A stretch of 63,207 bases of DNA from an uncultured Piscirickettsiaceae bacterium (GTDB lineage: Bacteria > Pseudomonadota > Gammaproteobacteria > Methylococcales > Cycloclasticaceae), in contig CAJXSK010000011.1 of NCBI GenBank assembly GCA_913061075.1, positions 1 through 63,207 on the forward strand, in the 5' to 3' direction. Of the stretch, positions 26,302 through 36,496 are shown piece after piece (position 1 is the stretch's first letter; every line of letters starts with the position of its first letter). A program made the position numbers and the translations under genes. Under the pieces are notes generated by a model. That model did not search any database. It saw nothing but the letters and a program-made list of their open reading frames with translations, and was not told the origin of the DNA.

Positions 26302-28731
26302 GTGAGTTGTTGTCATTCAAATGAATCGAAAGGTATCAAGGAATTAGTCGACCCAGTTTGCGGCATGACCGTGACTAAAGAGGCAAAGCACCATACGGAA
26401 TATAACCACCAGTGGTTTGGCTTCTGTTGTGAAGGCTGCTTAACAAAATTTACTAAAGATCCTGAGTTTTATTTATCTGACGACCCGCGCCCCGAGCTTG
26501 CTGCAATACCAGGTGCAAAATATATTTGCCCAATGTGCCCAGGTATTGAAAGTGATGGCCCCGATATTTGTTCAAAATGCGGTATGGCGCTGGAGCCTGA
26601 AACATTCGTGCCGCCAGAAACGCATACGGATTATATTTGCCCCATGCACCCTGATGTTGTGGAACAAGAACCGGGCTTGTGTCCGATTTGTGGGATGAGT
26701 TTAGAAGCGCGAACGGTGGTGTTAGAAGAAGATAACCCTGAATTGGACGATATGTCTCGGCGCTTTAAAATAAGCCTGATTTTCACTGTGCCGCTTTTTA
26801 TTATTGCCATGTCGGAAATGGTTGTAGGTGATGCAATATTACAACTGATGTCTGCTCAAGCATTGCAATGGGTTCAGTTGTTTCTAGCCGCGCCTGTTGT
26901 TTTGTGGGCCGGTTGGCCATTTTTTGAGCGTGCCGTGCAATCGGTTAAAAGCTGGAACCTGAACATGTTCACTTTGATTGGTTTGGGTGTGACCGTGGCA
27001 TGGTTGTACAGTTTGGTCGCTGTGCTTGCGCCAACAATGTTTCCAGAAACAATGCATAATTCACACGGTGTCGTCGCTGTTTATTTTGAAGCGGCAGGTG
27101 TGATCATTACCTTGGTTCTTCTGGGGCAAGTGTTGGAGTTAAAAGCGCGTGGGCAAACCAATAAATCGATTCATTTGTTATTAGGGTTGACTCCCAGCAC
27201 AGCAAGGCGGGTCGACGAAAATGGTAATGAAGAAGATGTTCCCCTGGAAAACGTTGTGGTGGGTGATTTATTGCGCGTAAGGCCGGGCGAAAAAGTCCCC
27301 GTTGATGGCATACTGGTAGAAGGTAATAGTTCTATCGATGAATCGATGGTCACCGGTGAGCCAATACCCACTGAAAAAATGGCAGGAGATTCTGTAGTAG
27401 GTGGTACGGTTAATGGGACAGGCTCGTTTGTTTTTAAAGCACAACGCGTGGGTGGTGAAACGCTGTTGTCACAAATCATTCAGATGGTTAGCGAAGCCCA
27501 GCGCAGTCGTGCCCCCATTCAACGTGTGGCGGATGTCGTTGCATCTTGGTTTGTACCCATTGTCGTTAGTATCTCGGTTATAACCTTTTTTGCTTGGTAT
27601 TTACTGGCGGAAGACTATGCCTTGAGCTTAGCTATTGTAAATGCTGTTGCTGTGCTTATTATTGCTTGCCCGTGTGCCTTGGGTTTGGCGACCCCCATGT
27701 CGATTATGGTGGGTATGGGGCGCGGCGCGAGTATGGGTGTGTTAATTAAAGATGCAGCAGTGCTAGAGGTGATGGAAAAGGTAGATACCTTAGTGGTGGA
27801 TAAAACGGGTACGTTAACGGAAGGTAAGCCAAGCGTGGCAAACGTTAAAGTGTTGGCTAACCTAAGCAAAAAAGATGCGTTGCTATTAGCGGCTAGCTTG
27901 GAAAAGGTAAGCGAGCATCCTTTAGCAGAAGCAGTTGTACGTGCAGCGAAAGGAGAAAAGTTATTCGATGTGTCTGACTTTGAAGCGACGCCGGGTAAAG
28001 GTGTGTCTGGCACAGTGAATAAACAAACTGTACTGCTCGGAAATATGCGCTTCTTAGAAGAAAAAGGCGTTGATGTGAACGCGCTACACGCCTTGCAAGC
28101 AGCGCGCGATTCAAATGGCGAAACACCACTTTATATGGCGGTGGACCAACATCCGGCCGGTATTTTCTTCCTAAAAGATGAAATTAAAGCGTCTACACAC
28201 GAGGCAATTAAGCAGTTGCACGACAGTGGTATTAAAGTCCTTATGTTAACGGGCGATCAAGAAGGTGCTGCAGAGCAAGTAGCAAAACAACTCAATATTG
28301 ATGATTACAAAGCGGGCGTACTGCCCGCTGAAAAAGCGGATGTAGTGAAAGCATTACAAGCAAAAGGCCATATTGTTGCGATGGCGGGGGATGGTGTGAA
28401 CGATGCACCTGCTTTGGCGCAAGCCGACGTCGGTATTGCAATGGGTAACGGGTCTGATATTGCGATTGAAAGCACTGGTGTTGTTTTGGTGAAAGGAGAT
28501 CTCAATGGCATTGTGCGTGCACAAAAACTCAGCAAGGCGACGATGAAAAACATCAGGCAAAATTTAGTGTTCGCCTTTCTTTATAACAGTTTGGGCGTGC
28601 CAGTAGCGGCGGGCGTGTTATATCCGTTTTTAGGTGTGTTGTTATCGCCTATGCTTGCGGCAGCAGCGATGAGTTTAAGCTCGGTATCGGTCATTGGAAA
28701 CGCGTTGAGGCTAAAAAGCGTTAGGCTTTAA
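26302..28731 (+). CDS. copA: Copper-translocating P1B-type ATPase
   Basis: This 809-residue P-type ATPase exports copper (or silver) ions. In order: a YHS-like cysteine domain (DPVCGMTV near 17-24), two heavy-metal-binding repeats (YICPMCP near 74 and YICPMHP near 113, each followed by a C-x-x-C-G-M), eight predicted membrane segments with CPC in [13 protein letters not shown], the phosphorylation site DKTGT and the hinge GDGVNDAP. No HMA domain with GMTCxxC is present. The start is a GTG with AAGGA six bases upstream. It is controlled by the 24-bp palindrome region, and its stop overlaps the convergent GGDEF/EAL gene. Confidence 0.93.
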   Translation: MSCCHSNESKGIKELVDPVCGMTVTKEAKHHTEYNHQWFGFCCEGCLTKFTKDPEFYLSDDPRPELAAIPGAKYICPMCPGIESDGPDICSKCGMALEPETFVPPETHTDYICPMHPDVVEQEPGLCPICGMSLEARTVVLEEDNPELDDMSRRFKISLIFTVPLFIIAMSEMVVGDAILQLMSAQALQWVQLFLAAPVVLWAGWPFFERAVQSVKSWNLNMFTLIGLGVTVAWLYSLVAVLAPTMFPETMHNSHGVVAVYFEAAGVIITLVLLGQVLELKARGQTNKSIHLLLGLTPSTARRVDENGNEEDVPLENVVVGDLLRVRPGEKVPVDGILVEGNSSIDESMVTGEPIPTEKMAGDSVVGGTVNGTGSFVFKAQRVGGETLLSQIIQMVSEAQRSRAPIQRVADVVASWFVPIVVSISVITFFAWYLLAEDYALSLAIVNAVAVLIIACPCALGLATPMSIMVGMGRGASMGVLIKDAAVLEVMEKVDTLVVDKTGTLTEGKPSVANVKVLANLSKKDALLLAASLEKVSEHPLAEAVVRAAKGEKLFDVSDFEATPGKGVSGTVNKQTVLLGNMRFLEEKGVDVNALHALQAARDSNGETPLYMAVDQHPAGIFFLKDEIKASTHEAIKQLHDSGIKVLMLTGDQEGAAEQVAKQLNIDDYKAGVLPAEKADVVKALQAKGHIVAMAGDGVNDAPALAQADVGIAMGNGSDIAIESTGVVLVKGDLNGIVRAQKLSKATMKNIRQNLVFAFLYNSLGVPVAAGVLYPFLGVLLSPMLAAAAMSLSSVSVIGNALRLKSVRL

Positions 28732-30629
28732 TTGACCTCGCCCAATAATGTTTCAATTGGAGTGGGTTTAGCAATGTGGTAACCCTGAGCATAATCAACA
28801 CCGATTTGTTTTAGAAGCCTTAATGTCTCTTTGTTCTCTACAAATTCAGCGATGGTACTTATACCCATGACATGACCAATTTCATTGATTGATCGTGCCA
28901 TAGCAAGGTCGATTGGGTCTGTACATATGTCTCGTATAAACGAGCCATCAATTTTTAAATGGTCTACAGGTAGTTGTTTAAGGTATGAGAATGATGACAT
29001 GCCTGTTCCAAAATCATCCAGTGAAAAGGAGCAGCCTAGGTTGTGCATATGGGTCATAAAGCTCATCGCTAAGCCTAGGTTATGAATAGCTGATGACTCG
29101 GTGATTTCGAAACAAATTTTCGAACAATCAATGTCATATTTTATTAGGTACAGTTTGACGTAGTCTGAAAGGTCTTTATCGGACAGCGATAACCCTGATA
29201 AATTAATGCTGCATAATTTAGTTTTCTCAAGAACTTGAGGGTGTTCAAATAGCCATTTAAGTGTGTTTTTTATAACCCAACGATCAATTTTATGTATCAG
29301 TCCAAACCGCTCAGCAGGTGGTAAAAAAGCGCCTGGGTTAACTATTTCACCCTCATCGTCGAGCATTCTAAGTAAAATTTCGTAATGAAGTAAGTCGTTA
29401 CTCCCCGGATTAGTCGGAATTATTTTTTGTTGGTAAAGTATGAGCTTATTTTGTTCGAGCGATTGGTTTATGCGTTTAATCCAGGGTACTTCGGCATGAG
29501 AATGATCAATTTCAGCTTGGTCATCGGAGATATCAATTTCATGAATTTGATTTCTACCGTTTTCTTTCGCCTTGTAACATGCAGTGTCTGCGGTGCTTAA
29601 CGGATCATTATCTTGATGGTTGCTTGAAGAAAATATGGCTATACCAATACTCGCACCTACGTCAAATACCTTGTCTTCCCAAGAAAAACGATAATCTTGA
29701 ATAATATTGAGAAGTTCTTCCGCTACTTTCCTAATAACATTCGGCGGACAGTTTTCTAGTAATACAGCAAATTCGTCGCCTCCCAGCCTTGCTAATGTAT
29801 CCCGACCACGAATTTTAGATGTAATGAGGGATGCTAGTTGCCTTAATAGTTGATCACCAGCTTGGTGGCCGCACGTATCGTTGACAATTTTGAACTGATC
29901 TAAATCAATATAGATCAATCCATGCTTGATATGTCGGTTATGAAGAGACGATAGGCAGTTTATTAAGCGGCGGTCAAACTCAATGCGGTTTATTAATCCG
30001 GTCAAGGCATCGTGGGTTGCTTGATGGGTTAGCTGGTTTTTTAAATGATGAGCATCAGTAACATCTTTAACCGTAAAAACAATACCTTGAGGTTGGTTTT
30101 TTTTATTGAGTATTAGGTTGCTGGACCATTCGATAATAATTTGTTCGCCAAGCGGTGGCTTGAAAAAGCCTATTTGATGTTCTAGTTTATTATTTTCAAT
30201 GTGCGAGTTAATTAAATCAACGGGTATAGATTCATCGGTTGTTATTAATAATACGTCTTGTAGCTGCTTATTGCGTAGGGAACCTTCTTGGGTGCCTAAA
30301 AGTTGATGGCCAGCAGGGTTGCAAAAACGAATAATGCCGCCTAAGTCAGTGACAATAACAGCCTCTCTGAGTGAGCTCATGGTTGTGCGCATAAAATCAC
30401 GCTCAATTTCCAGTTCTTTCCTACTTAGTGCTGCAGATTGACGTGCAGTAAAGAGTTGAATGTCGTTGTTTTGTGGATGTTTTTCTATAGGTTGGGTTGC
30501 TTCTTTGGAAGCGAGCACTTCGTCGTGTGCTTGAGAAAGCTTTTTAATATCAGCGTTAAGCGAGGCAATGGTGTCATCTTTAATTGCAATGACTTTTTTT
30601 AACTCGGCTGTGGAGTCGTTCTCGCTCAT
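28728..30629 (-). CDS. PAS-GGDEF-EAL c-di-GMP signalling protein
   Basis: This 633-residue protein has an N-terminal coiled coil (about 5-40), a PAS domain (about 78-195), a GGDEF domain with GGDEF at 283-287 and an inhibitory-site RxxD (RGRD) five residues before it, and an EAL domain with EILLR fitting ExLxR and DDFGTG. Both catalytic sites look intact, so it could make and degrade c-di-GMP. No transmembrane segment is seen. It may influence the EPS locus or the PilZ protein, but nothing links them directly. Confidence 0.88.
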   Translation of the reverse strand: MSENDSTAELKKVIAIKDDTIASLNADIKKLSQAHDEVLASKEATQPIEKHPQNNDIQLFTARQSAALSRKELEIERDFMRTTMSSLREAVIVTDLGGIIRFCNPAGHQLLGTQEGSLRNKQLQDVLLITTDESIPVDLINSHIENNKLEHQIGFFKPPLGEQIIIEWSSNLILNKKNQPQGIVFTVKDVTDAHHLKNQLTHQATHDALTGLINRIEFDRRLINCLSSLHNRHIKHGLIYIDLDQFKIVNDTCGHQAGDQLLRQLASLITSKIRGRDTLARLGGDEFAVLLENCPPNVIRKVAEELLNIIQDYRFSWEDKVFDVGASIGIAIFSSSNHQDNDPLSTADTACYKAKENGRNQIHEIDISDDQAEIDHSHAEVPWIKRINQSLEQNKLILYQQKIIPTNPGSNDLLHYEILLRMLDDEGEIVNPGAFLPPAERFGLIHKIDRWVIKNTLKWLFEHPQVLEKTKLCSINLSGLSLSDKDLSDYVKLYLIKYDIDCSKICFEITESSAIHNLGLAMSFMTHMHNLGCSFSLDDFGTGMSSFSYLKQLPVDHLKIDGSFIRDICTDPIDLAMARSINEIGHVMGISTIAEFVENKETLRLLKQIGVDYAQGYHIAKPTPIETLLGEVN

Positions 30630-30887
30630 AGTGTTGTTATTTGTTTATTGTTGAAATTGATATCGTCTAAAACGTTGAAGGTAAGCTTGTCTGAGAATTG
30701 TTTAACGTAGGGATGAAAGCTAAGTATTTTGGCAAGTGACGAACGATATAAAATCATAATTAGCCCCTTTGTTTGTCAAATTATCGATAGAAAAATTATA
30801 GCAGAATTAATACTACGTTTTTGTGTGCTAATACTAAGTTTGCAAAATGGCTTGTTAGGGTTGAAGTCTTACGTTTATTATAAAAAC

Positions 30888-33719
30888 ATGCAGTTATCAA
30901 AGTCTAAAGAACTATCCCAAGAAGTTAGCGCTGTTTTTCAGGCATTGTCAGAATCGGTTGATGTAGAGAATGGTTTTTTTGATGCCAATGAACAAGTGGA
31001 TGTTAGTCGAATATTGTCCTGTAGTTTGTTTATTCAAAAGCAAGTCATTCGTTTTCCTAGGATTGCACTTGCGTTGATTCAAAAAGAACCTGATGTGGGT
31101 GATGTTGAGTTGTTGGCAGAATTGACAGAGAAAGTGGCCTTGATCGTTGAAGAGCGCGATTTGATGCGCGTTCTTCGGCAGTTTCGTCAGCAGCATATGT
31201 TGCGCATAGCTTGGGCGGACCTATCGGGTGCTGAAGTTGAAGTTGTTCTGCAGAAATTATCTTATTTAGCAGATATCTTAATTCGCCATGTGGTTGATTG
31301 GACGTATCGATTTGCGTGCAAGCGATACGGTATTCCACGTGACGTATTAGGTGTTGAGCAAAAACTTATTGTTATAGGCATGGGCAAGTTAGGTGCGTAT
31401 GAGTTAAATTTTTCATCTGATATTGATTTGATTTTTTGTTATCCCTCCGCTGGTGAAACGGATGGACGTAGGGCAATTAGTAATGAAGAATTTTTTACTC
31501 GGATGTGCCGCCAAGTGGTTAAGTTACTGGACCAGCAAACGGTGGATGGTTTCGTGTTCCGTGTAGATACTAGGTTGCGCCCTTTTGGTGACAGTGGTGC
31601 GTTGTCGTTAAATTTTGATGCTATGGAGAATTATTATCAAAGTCACGCGCGCGAATGGGAGCGTTACGCAATGGTAAAAGCGCGGCCTATTACGGGTGAT
31701 GATGAAGAATGTCGTTATTTAATGTCACTGTTGCACTCGTTCGTTTATCGGCGGTATTTGGATTACGGGGTGTTTGACTCGATTCGTGTGATGAAGCGGC
31801 AAATAGAAGAGCAGTTGGGCAAAGAGGGTATTGAGCATAATGTGAAGCTTGGTCCGGGCGGTATTAGAGAAATTGAATTTATTGGTCAGGCTTACCAACT
31901 AATTCGAGGTGGCCGCGATAAATCGTTACAAGTTCTCAGTATCGTCAAGGCTCTTAAGTTGCTGGTTGAAAAAGGGCATATTGAGTCAGAAGCAGGTGAA
32001 TCGTTAATAAATGATTATTATTTCTTACGTCGACTTGAAAATCATATTCAAGAAGTAGACGACAAGCAAACGCATGATTTGCCTCAGGATGATTTAACGC
32101 AACAACGCTTAGCGTTATCTATGCAGTGTGAAGACTGGCCAACATTGTTAGGGCAAACAAAAGAAACGATGGGCCGGGTACATCATTACTTTAATACACT
32201 GGTCGATTTTGCACCGGTTTCTGACAAGAGTAATGAAGTGAGCTGGTTAGATGGTGATGAAGCGGCATTGAAAGAATATTTTGATAAGAAAAGTATTGGC
32301 ACTGAAACCACTGCGGTTATCGACTTACTGGCTTTTTGCCATAGTTACCCGGTACGTCAGTTGCAAGAAAAAGGTCGGCAGTATTTAGCGCGGCTATTGC
32401 CGATGCTAATTGACGCATTGTTGATAGAACGTTCTTCAGTCCGTACGTTTTCAGCTTTTTTGAATATGCTTGAAAAAATCTGCAACCGCGTCGCTTATCT
32501 TGTGTTGCTGGTTGAGAATAAGGCCGTATTTAATCACTTGGTGCAATTGGCTGTTTTAAGCCCTTGGATTGTCACGCAGGTAACAAAATCTCCAGTATTG
32601 TTGGATGAGTTGATAGACCCCAATAGTTTATTCCATGTGCCAACCAAAGCGGAACTGAAAAAAGAATTAGAGCTGGCTTTAAGTAATGTACAGAAAGGCG
32701 ATACAGAAGAGCAAATGGAAGCGTTGCGCCACTTCAAGCAAGCTAATGTGCTGCGTGTAGCCGCGTCTGATTTAACGGGCGTTATTCCAGTGATGATTGT
32801 TAGTGATAAGTTAACTGATATTGCCGAGGTGTTGGTTGAAAAAGCGTTGGCTTTAAGCTGGGAATCTGTCTGTTCAACATTTGGTGTGCCAGCTGGTGCA
32901 GCTGATGATGTTGTTAGCGGATTTGCAATCATTGGTTTTGGAAAAATGGGTGGTATTGAGTTGGGCTTTAGTTCTGATCTAGACGTGGTGTTTATTCATA
33001 AAGAAACTGATATGAGTGAGCATACGGTGGGTAGTCGCCAAGTGACATTGGTGGAGTTTTATATGCGCCTAGCCCGTAAATTTATCACGATGGTTAACAC
33101 GAAAACATTTTCTGGGCAGCTGTATGAGTTGGATTTACGGTTGCGACCTAATGGACAGTCAGGCTTATTGGTGACAAGCGGGTCGGCATTTCAGCAATAT
33201 CAAACAAAAAAAGCATGGACTTGGGAATTGCAAGCGTTAGTTCGTGCACGTTTTGTAGCGGGCTGTGCAAAAACAGGGCAAGTGTTCGCGGGTATTCGAC
33301 AAGCCGTTTTATCTGTGCAGCGTGATCGTGATGCCTTAAAAAAAGATGTACTGGATATGCGAGAAAAAATGCGAGAGGCCTTATTAAAAACAAAAGAAGA
33401 CTGTTTCGACTTAAAACATGGTGTTGGCGGTATTGTCGATATTGAGTTTATTGTACAATTCGGTGTATTAGCTAATGCAAGCCAGCATGATTCATTATTA
33501 GTGTATACCGATAATATTCGTTTGTTAGAGGCACTGAAGGAAATAGGTTTTCTAACAGACCAGCAACAAGTGATATTAAGCGATGCATATAAATGTTATC
33601 GCGAAGCGTCGCATCACGCCGCATTAGCAGAAAAATCAACAGAATTAGAGAAGGGGCTTTTTAAACAGTCGATCCAGAAAGTTGAGTCGATATGGAATGA
33701 GCTCATATTAAACAATTAA
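30888..33719 (+). CDS. glnE: Bifunctional glutamine synthetase adenylyltransferase/deadenylylase
   Basis: This large enzyme adds and removes AMP on glutamine synthetase in nitrogen control. Two nucleotidyltransferase domains are visible, each with G(M/F)GK(L/M)G followed by SSD(I/L)D (near residues 162-180 and 685-700 from this start). Starting at the ATG at 30888 gives 943 residues, almost the same as E. coli GlnE (946). A TTG at 30729 would prepend 53 hydrophobic residues not found in the family. Divergent from the c-di-GMP gene. Confidence 0.94.
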   Translation: MQLSKSKELSQEVSAVFQALSESVDVENGFFDANEQVDVSRILSCSLFIQKQVIRFPRIALALIQKEPDVGDVELLAELTEKVALIVEERDLMRVLRQFRQQHMLRIAWADLSGAEVEVVLQKLSYLADILIRHVVDWTYRFACKRYGIPRDVLGVEQKLIVIGMGKLGAYELNFSSDIDLIFCYPSAGETDGRRAISNEEFFTRMCRQVVKLLDQQTVDGFVFRVDTRLRPFGDSGALSLNFDAMENYYQSHAREWERYAMVKARPITGDDEECRYLMSLLHSFVYRRYLDYGVFDSIRVMKRQIEEQLGKEGIEHNVKLGPGGIREIEFIGQAYQLIRGGRDKSLQVLSIVKALKLLVEKGHIESEAGESLINDYYFLRRLENHIQEVDDKQTHDLPQDDLTQQRLALSMQCEDWPTLLGQTKETMGRVHHYFNTLVDFAPVSDKSNEVSWLDGDEAALKEYFDKKSIGTETTAVIDLLAFCHSYPVRQLQEKGRQYLARLLPMLIDALLIERSSVRTFSAFLNMLEKICNRVAYLVLLVENKAVFNHLVQLAVLSPWIVTQVTKSPVLLDELIDPNSLFHVPTKAELKKELELALSNVQKGDTEEQMEALRHFKQANVLRVAASDLTGVIPVMIVSDKLTDIAEVLVEKALALSWESVCSTFGVPAGAADDVVSGFAIIGFGKMGGIELGFSSDLDVVFIHKETDMSEHTVGSRQVTLVEFYMRLARKFITMVNTKTFSGQLYELDLRLRPNGQSGLLVTSGSAFQQYQTKKAWTWELQALVRARFVAGCAKTGQVFAGIRQAVLSVQRDRDALKKDVLDMREKMREALLKTKEDCFDLKHGVGGIVDIEFIVQFGVLANASQHDSLLVYTDNIRLLEALKEIGFLTDQQQVILSDAYKCYREASHHAALAEKSTELEKGLFKQSIQKVESIWNELILNN

Positions 33720-33740
33720 CGTGATATTTAGGAGTAGATT

Positions 33741-34661
33741 ATGGGAATGGATGACAAAGATGGCGTCATCTGGTTGGACGGTGAGTGGGTGGATTGGCGT
33801 GAAGCCAAAGTCCATGTCTTAACGCATACCTTACATTATGGCATGGGCGTGTTTGAAGGCACGCGTGCGTATGAGAATAGTGAAGGGACGGCTATTTTTA
33901 GGCTAAAAGACCATACCGACCGCTTGTTTAGATCGGCTCACATCTTGAACATGAAGGTGCCGTACGATAAAGAAACGCTGAATCAAGTTCAACGTGAGGC
34001 TGTGTCGAGAAATAACCTAAAATCAGCGTATCTACGACCCATGTGTTTTTATGGGTCAGAAGGCATGGGAATTCGTGCTGATAGTTTAAAGACTCACGTC
34101 ATGGTGGCAGCTTGGGAATGGGGCAAGTACCTTGGTGAAGACGGTATTGAAAAAGGCATTCGTATTCGTACGTCGTCTTATGTTCGTAACCACGTAAACA
34201 GTGTGATGTGTAAAGCTAAAGCGAATGGGAACTACATGAACTCAATTTTGGCGCTGCAAGAGGCTATTTCATGCGGTTACGACGAAGCCATGTTATTGGA
34301 TCATGAAGGCTACGTGGCCGAAGGCAGTGGGGAGAATATCTTTCTTGTCCGTAACGGTAAATTGATTACGCCAGACTTAACGTCAGCACTAGAAGGCATA
34401 ACACGCGAAACAATCTTCCAATTAGCTGAAGAATGCAATTTAGAAGTGGTTGAAAAGCGAATCACGCGTGATGAAGTCTATGTGGCAGACGAGGCGTTTT
34501 TCACTGGTACAGCGGCAGAGGTCACGCCTATTCGTGAGGTGGATGACCGTACCATTGGTAATGGAGGCCGAGGCCCGATTACAGAACGCTTGCAAACGCT
34601 TTACTTTGACGCAGTTCATGGGCGTTCGCCAGAACACAGTGATTGGCTAACGCAAGTTTAG
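33741..34661 (+). CDS. ilvE: Branched-chain amino acid aminotransferase
   Basis: This 306-residue fold-type IV PLP enzyme converts 2-oxo acids of leucine, isoleucine and valine. It has the conserved HYGMGVFEGTRAY, the KANGNYMNS segment around the PLP lysine and EGSGENIF-like GSGENIFLV. AGGAG stands 7 bases before the ATG. It lies between glnE and waaF, an order known in several gammaproteobacteria. Confidence 0.94.
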   Translation: MGMDDKDGVIWLDGEWVDWREAKVHVLTHTLHYGMGVFEGTRAYENSEGTAIFRLKDHTDRLFRSAHILNMKVPYDKETLNQVQREAVSRNNLKSAYLRPMCFYGSEGMGIRADSLKTHVMVAAWEWGKYLGEDGIEKGIRIRTSSYVRNHVNSVMCKAKANGNYMNSILALQEAISCGYDEAMLLDHEGYVAEGSGENIFLVRNGKLITPDLTSALEGITRETIFQLAEECNLEVVEKRITRDEVYVADEAFFTGTAAEVTPIREVDDRTIGNGGRGPITERLQTLYFDAVHGRSPEHSDWLTQV

Positions 34662-34662
34662 C

Positions 34663-35676
34663 TTGAGCCAGCCATATCGCATACTAGTCGTTGGCCCGTC
34701 TTGGGTCGGCGATATGGTAATGGCTCAAAGCCTGTTTATGGCACTTCAAGAACAACATGCGGAATGTTTGATTGATGTGTTGGCACCTGAGTGGTCTTTG
34801 TCCATATTAGAACGTATGCCCGAAGTGCGTAAAGGCATTGCTATGCCATTTGTGCATGGGCAGTTTGATTTTAAAGGCCGAAAAGAACTGGGTATATCAT
34901 TAAGAAGCGAGCAGTATGACCAAGCGATTTTGTTGCCTAATTCATGGAAATCAGCCATTACACCCTATTTCGCTAATATTCCTAAACGGACAGGTTATGT
35001 TGGAGAAATGCGTTGGGGGTTGCTTAACGATTCAAGGAAGTTAGATAAAAAGCGCCTCACAAAGACAGTTCAACGTTTTGTAGCATTAGCGAAGTCGCCT
35101 AGTTATGAGCTGCCTGATATACCACTGCCCCGGTTGTTGATAGACCCGGTTAGTGTGGGTGATACCAAGCAAGAGTTTGATTTGGATGCAATGAAAGGCA
35201 AGATATTAGGCTTGTGTCCGGGGGCTGAATACGGCCCCGCAAAACGCTGGCCAGAAGAGCGCTATGCTGAGGTGGCAAAACAAGCCATACAACAAGGTTG
35301 GCAAGTGTTGTTGTTTGGCTCGGTAAAAGATGAGCCGGTGACGAAGACTATAAATGACCTGGCTGGTGGAAAATGCCGTGACGTTGCTGGCAAAACGAGT
35401 CTAACCCAAGCGCTTGATTTAATGTCCTTATGTGATGTTGTGGTGAGTAATGATTCTGGACTAATGCATGTGGCTGCCGCTTTAAATATTAAAACGGTCG
35501 CGGTGTATGGCTCGTCCGACCCCACGTTTACGCCACCTCTTCATGAAGAGGCTGAGGTTGTCAGCTTAGGATTATCTTGCTCTCCTTGTTTTAAACGAGA
35601 ATGTCCATTGGTGCATTTGGATTGCTTGGTTAAAATACCGGCTAGCAGTATCAGTAAGATAGTTTTCGATTCATAA
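34663..35676 (+). CDS. waaF: ADP-heptose:LPS heptosyltransferase II
   Basis: This 337-residue GT9 enzyme adds the second heptose to the lipopolysaccharide inner core. VVGPSWVGDMVMAQSLF at the start, LCPGAEYGPAKRWP and VVSNDSGLMHVAAAL near 260 are hallmark segments. The start is a TTG one base after the ilvE stop, giving MSQPYRILVVG. It lies between ilvE and the EPS locus and is likely the end of the glnE-ilvE-waaF unit. Confidence 0.93.
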   Translation: MSQPYRILVVGPSWVGDMVMAQSLFMALQEQHAECLIDVLAPEWSLSILERMPEVRKGIAMPFVHGQFDFKGRKELGISLRSEQYDQAILLPNSWKSAITPYFANIPKRTGYVGEMRWGLLNDSRKLDKKRLTKTVQRFVALAKSPSYELPDIPLPRLLIDPVSVGDTKQEFDLDAMKGKILGLCPGAEYGPAKRWPEERYAEVAKQAIQQGWQVLLFGSVKDEPVTKTINDLAGGKCRDVAGKTSLTQALDLMSLCDVVVSNDSGLMHVAAALNIKTVAVYGSSDPTFTPPLHEEAEVVSLGLSCSPCFKRECPLVHLDCLVKIPASSISKIVFDS

Positions 35677-35716
35677 GAAAAAAACTTTTTATCTGCTAAA
35701 CTTACAAAAATAAAGG

Positions 35717-35733
35717 GCTGTACGACCTACAGC
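35717..35733 (+). promoter_or_regulatory. Small inverted repeat upstream of the EPS locus
   Basis: GCTGTA-CGACC-TACAGC is a 6-base stem with a 5-base loop in the 147-base leader before the export gene. It could be an operator or the tip of a leader RNA. I do not recognise it as a known riboswitch. Confidence 0.3.
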
Positions 35734-35823
35734 TAACGAGTGTAAAAATTTAATTCTTTGTATCTTATATGGTACGAAGTAGCTAAAATAAGTTATGTAT
35801 TTGATTAATAGGGAGAATAGATC

Positions 35824-36447
35824 GTGAAAAACAATAAATATATCGTGAAGTGTCTAGTTGCTAGTGCAGCAGTTATTGGCTTACTGGCCGGTTGCGCTAC
35901 AGCACCTACGCCTCAGCAACCTGCTCAAGAGCTTGCGAGTGATTACAACTATATCATTGGCCCTGGAGATAATTTAAATATCTTCGTATGGGGAAATGAT
36001 GAATTGACAATCAGTGTGCCTGTTCGTCCAGATGGAAAAATCACCACACGTCTTGTGGAAGATATTCCTGCTAGTGGGCAAACGCCAACACAATTGGCAA
36101 GGTCGATTGAAAAAGCTTATTCTGAGTATGTGAATAGTGCGGTTGTTAGCGTTATTGTAGAGGGTTTTTCAGGCGTGCCGTCACAAACAGTGCGTGTTGT
36201 TGGTGAGGCTTCCGAGCCTGTTTCTTTGCCCTTCAGAAAACACATGACATTGTTAGACCTTATGATAGATGTAGGTGGTTTGACAGAGTTTGCTGACGGT
36301 AACAACTCAAAACTTATTAGGAATATCGACGGGAAGCATCAAACGATACCGGTTAGGTTAGATGACTTATTGAAAGACGGTGATATTTCAGCTAATACTG
36401 CCATTATGCCGGGTGATATTTTAATTATCACTGAAGCTTGGTTCTAA
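35824..36447 (+). CDS. XrtA/PEP-CTERM-system polysaccharide export lipoprotein (Wza-like)
   Basis: This 207-residue outer-membrane lipoprotein has a signal peptide and lipobox LLAGC (lipidated Cys near 24). The polysaccharide export (PES) domain shows YIIGPGDNLNIFVWG and VRPDGKITTRLVEDI, followed by a SLBB-type repeat. It belongs to the subfamily tied to exosortase A loci (TIGR03027 type). The start is a GTG after AGGGAGAA. It opens the long plus-strand EPS run and would form the outer-membrane channel. Confidence 0.92.
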   Translation: MKNNKYIVKCLVASAAVIGLLAGCATAPTPQQPAQELASDYNYIIGPGDNLNIFVWGNDELTISVPVRPDGKITTRLVEDIPASGQTPTQLARSIEKAYSEYVNSAVVSVIVEGFSGVPSQTVRVVGEASEPVSLPFRKHMTLLDLMIDVGGLTEFADGNNSKLIRNIDGKHQTIPVRLDDLLKDGDISANTAIMPGDILIITEAWF

Positions 36448-36496
36448 AGGAATAAGAACCGATAACACTAAAAGTATGTGGTAAGAGAAATTAGGG

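Noticed and set aside
30729-30887. 53-residue N-terminal extension of GlnE
   Set aside because: The ATG at 30888 gives the usual family length; the extension begins with TTG and is unlike known GlnE.
35771-35785. Sigma-54 promoter (TGGTACGAAGTAGCT) before the EPS locus
   Set aside because: The GG to GC distance is one base short and the -24 element has a mismatch.
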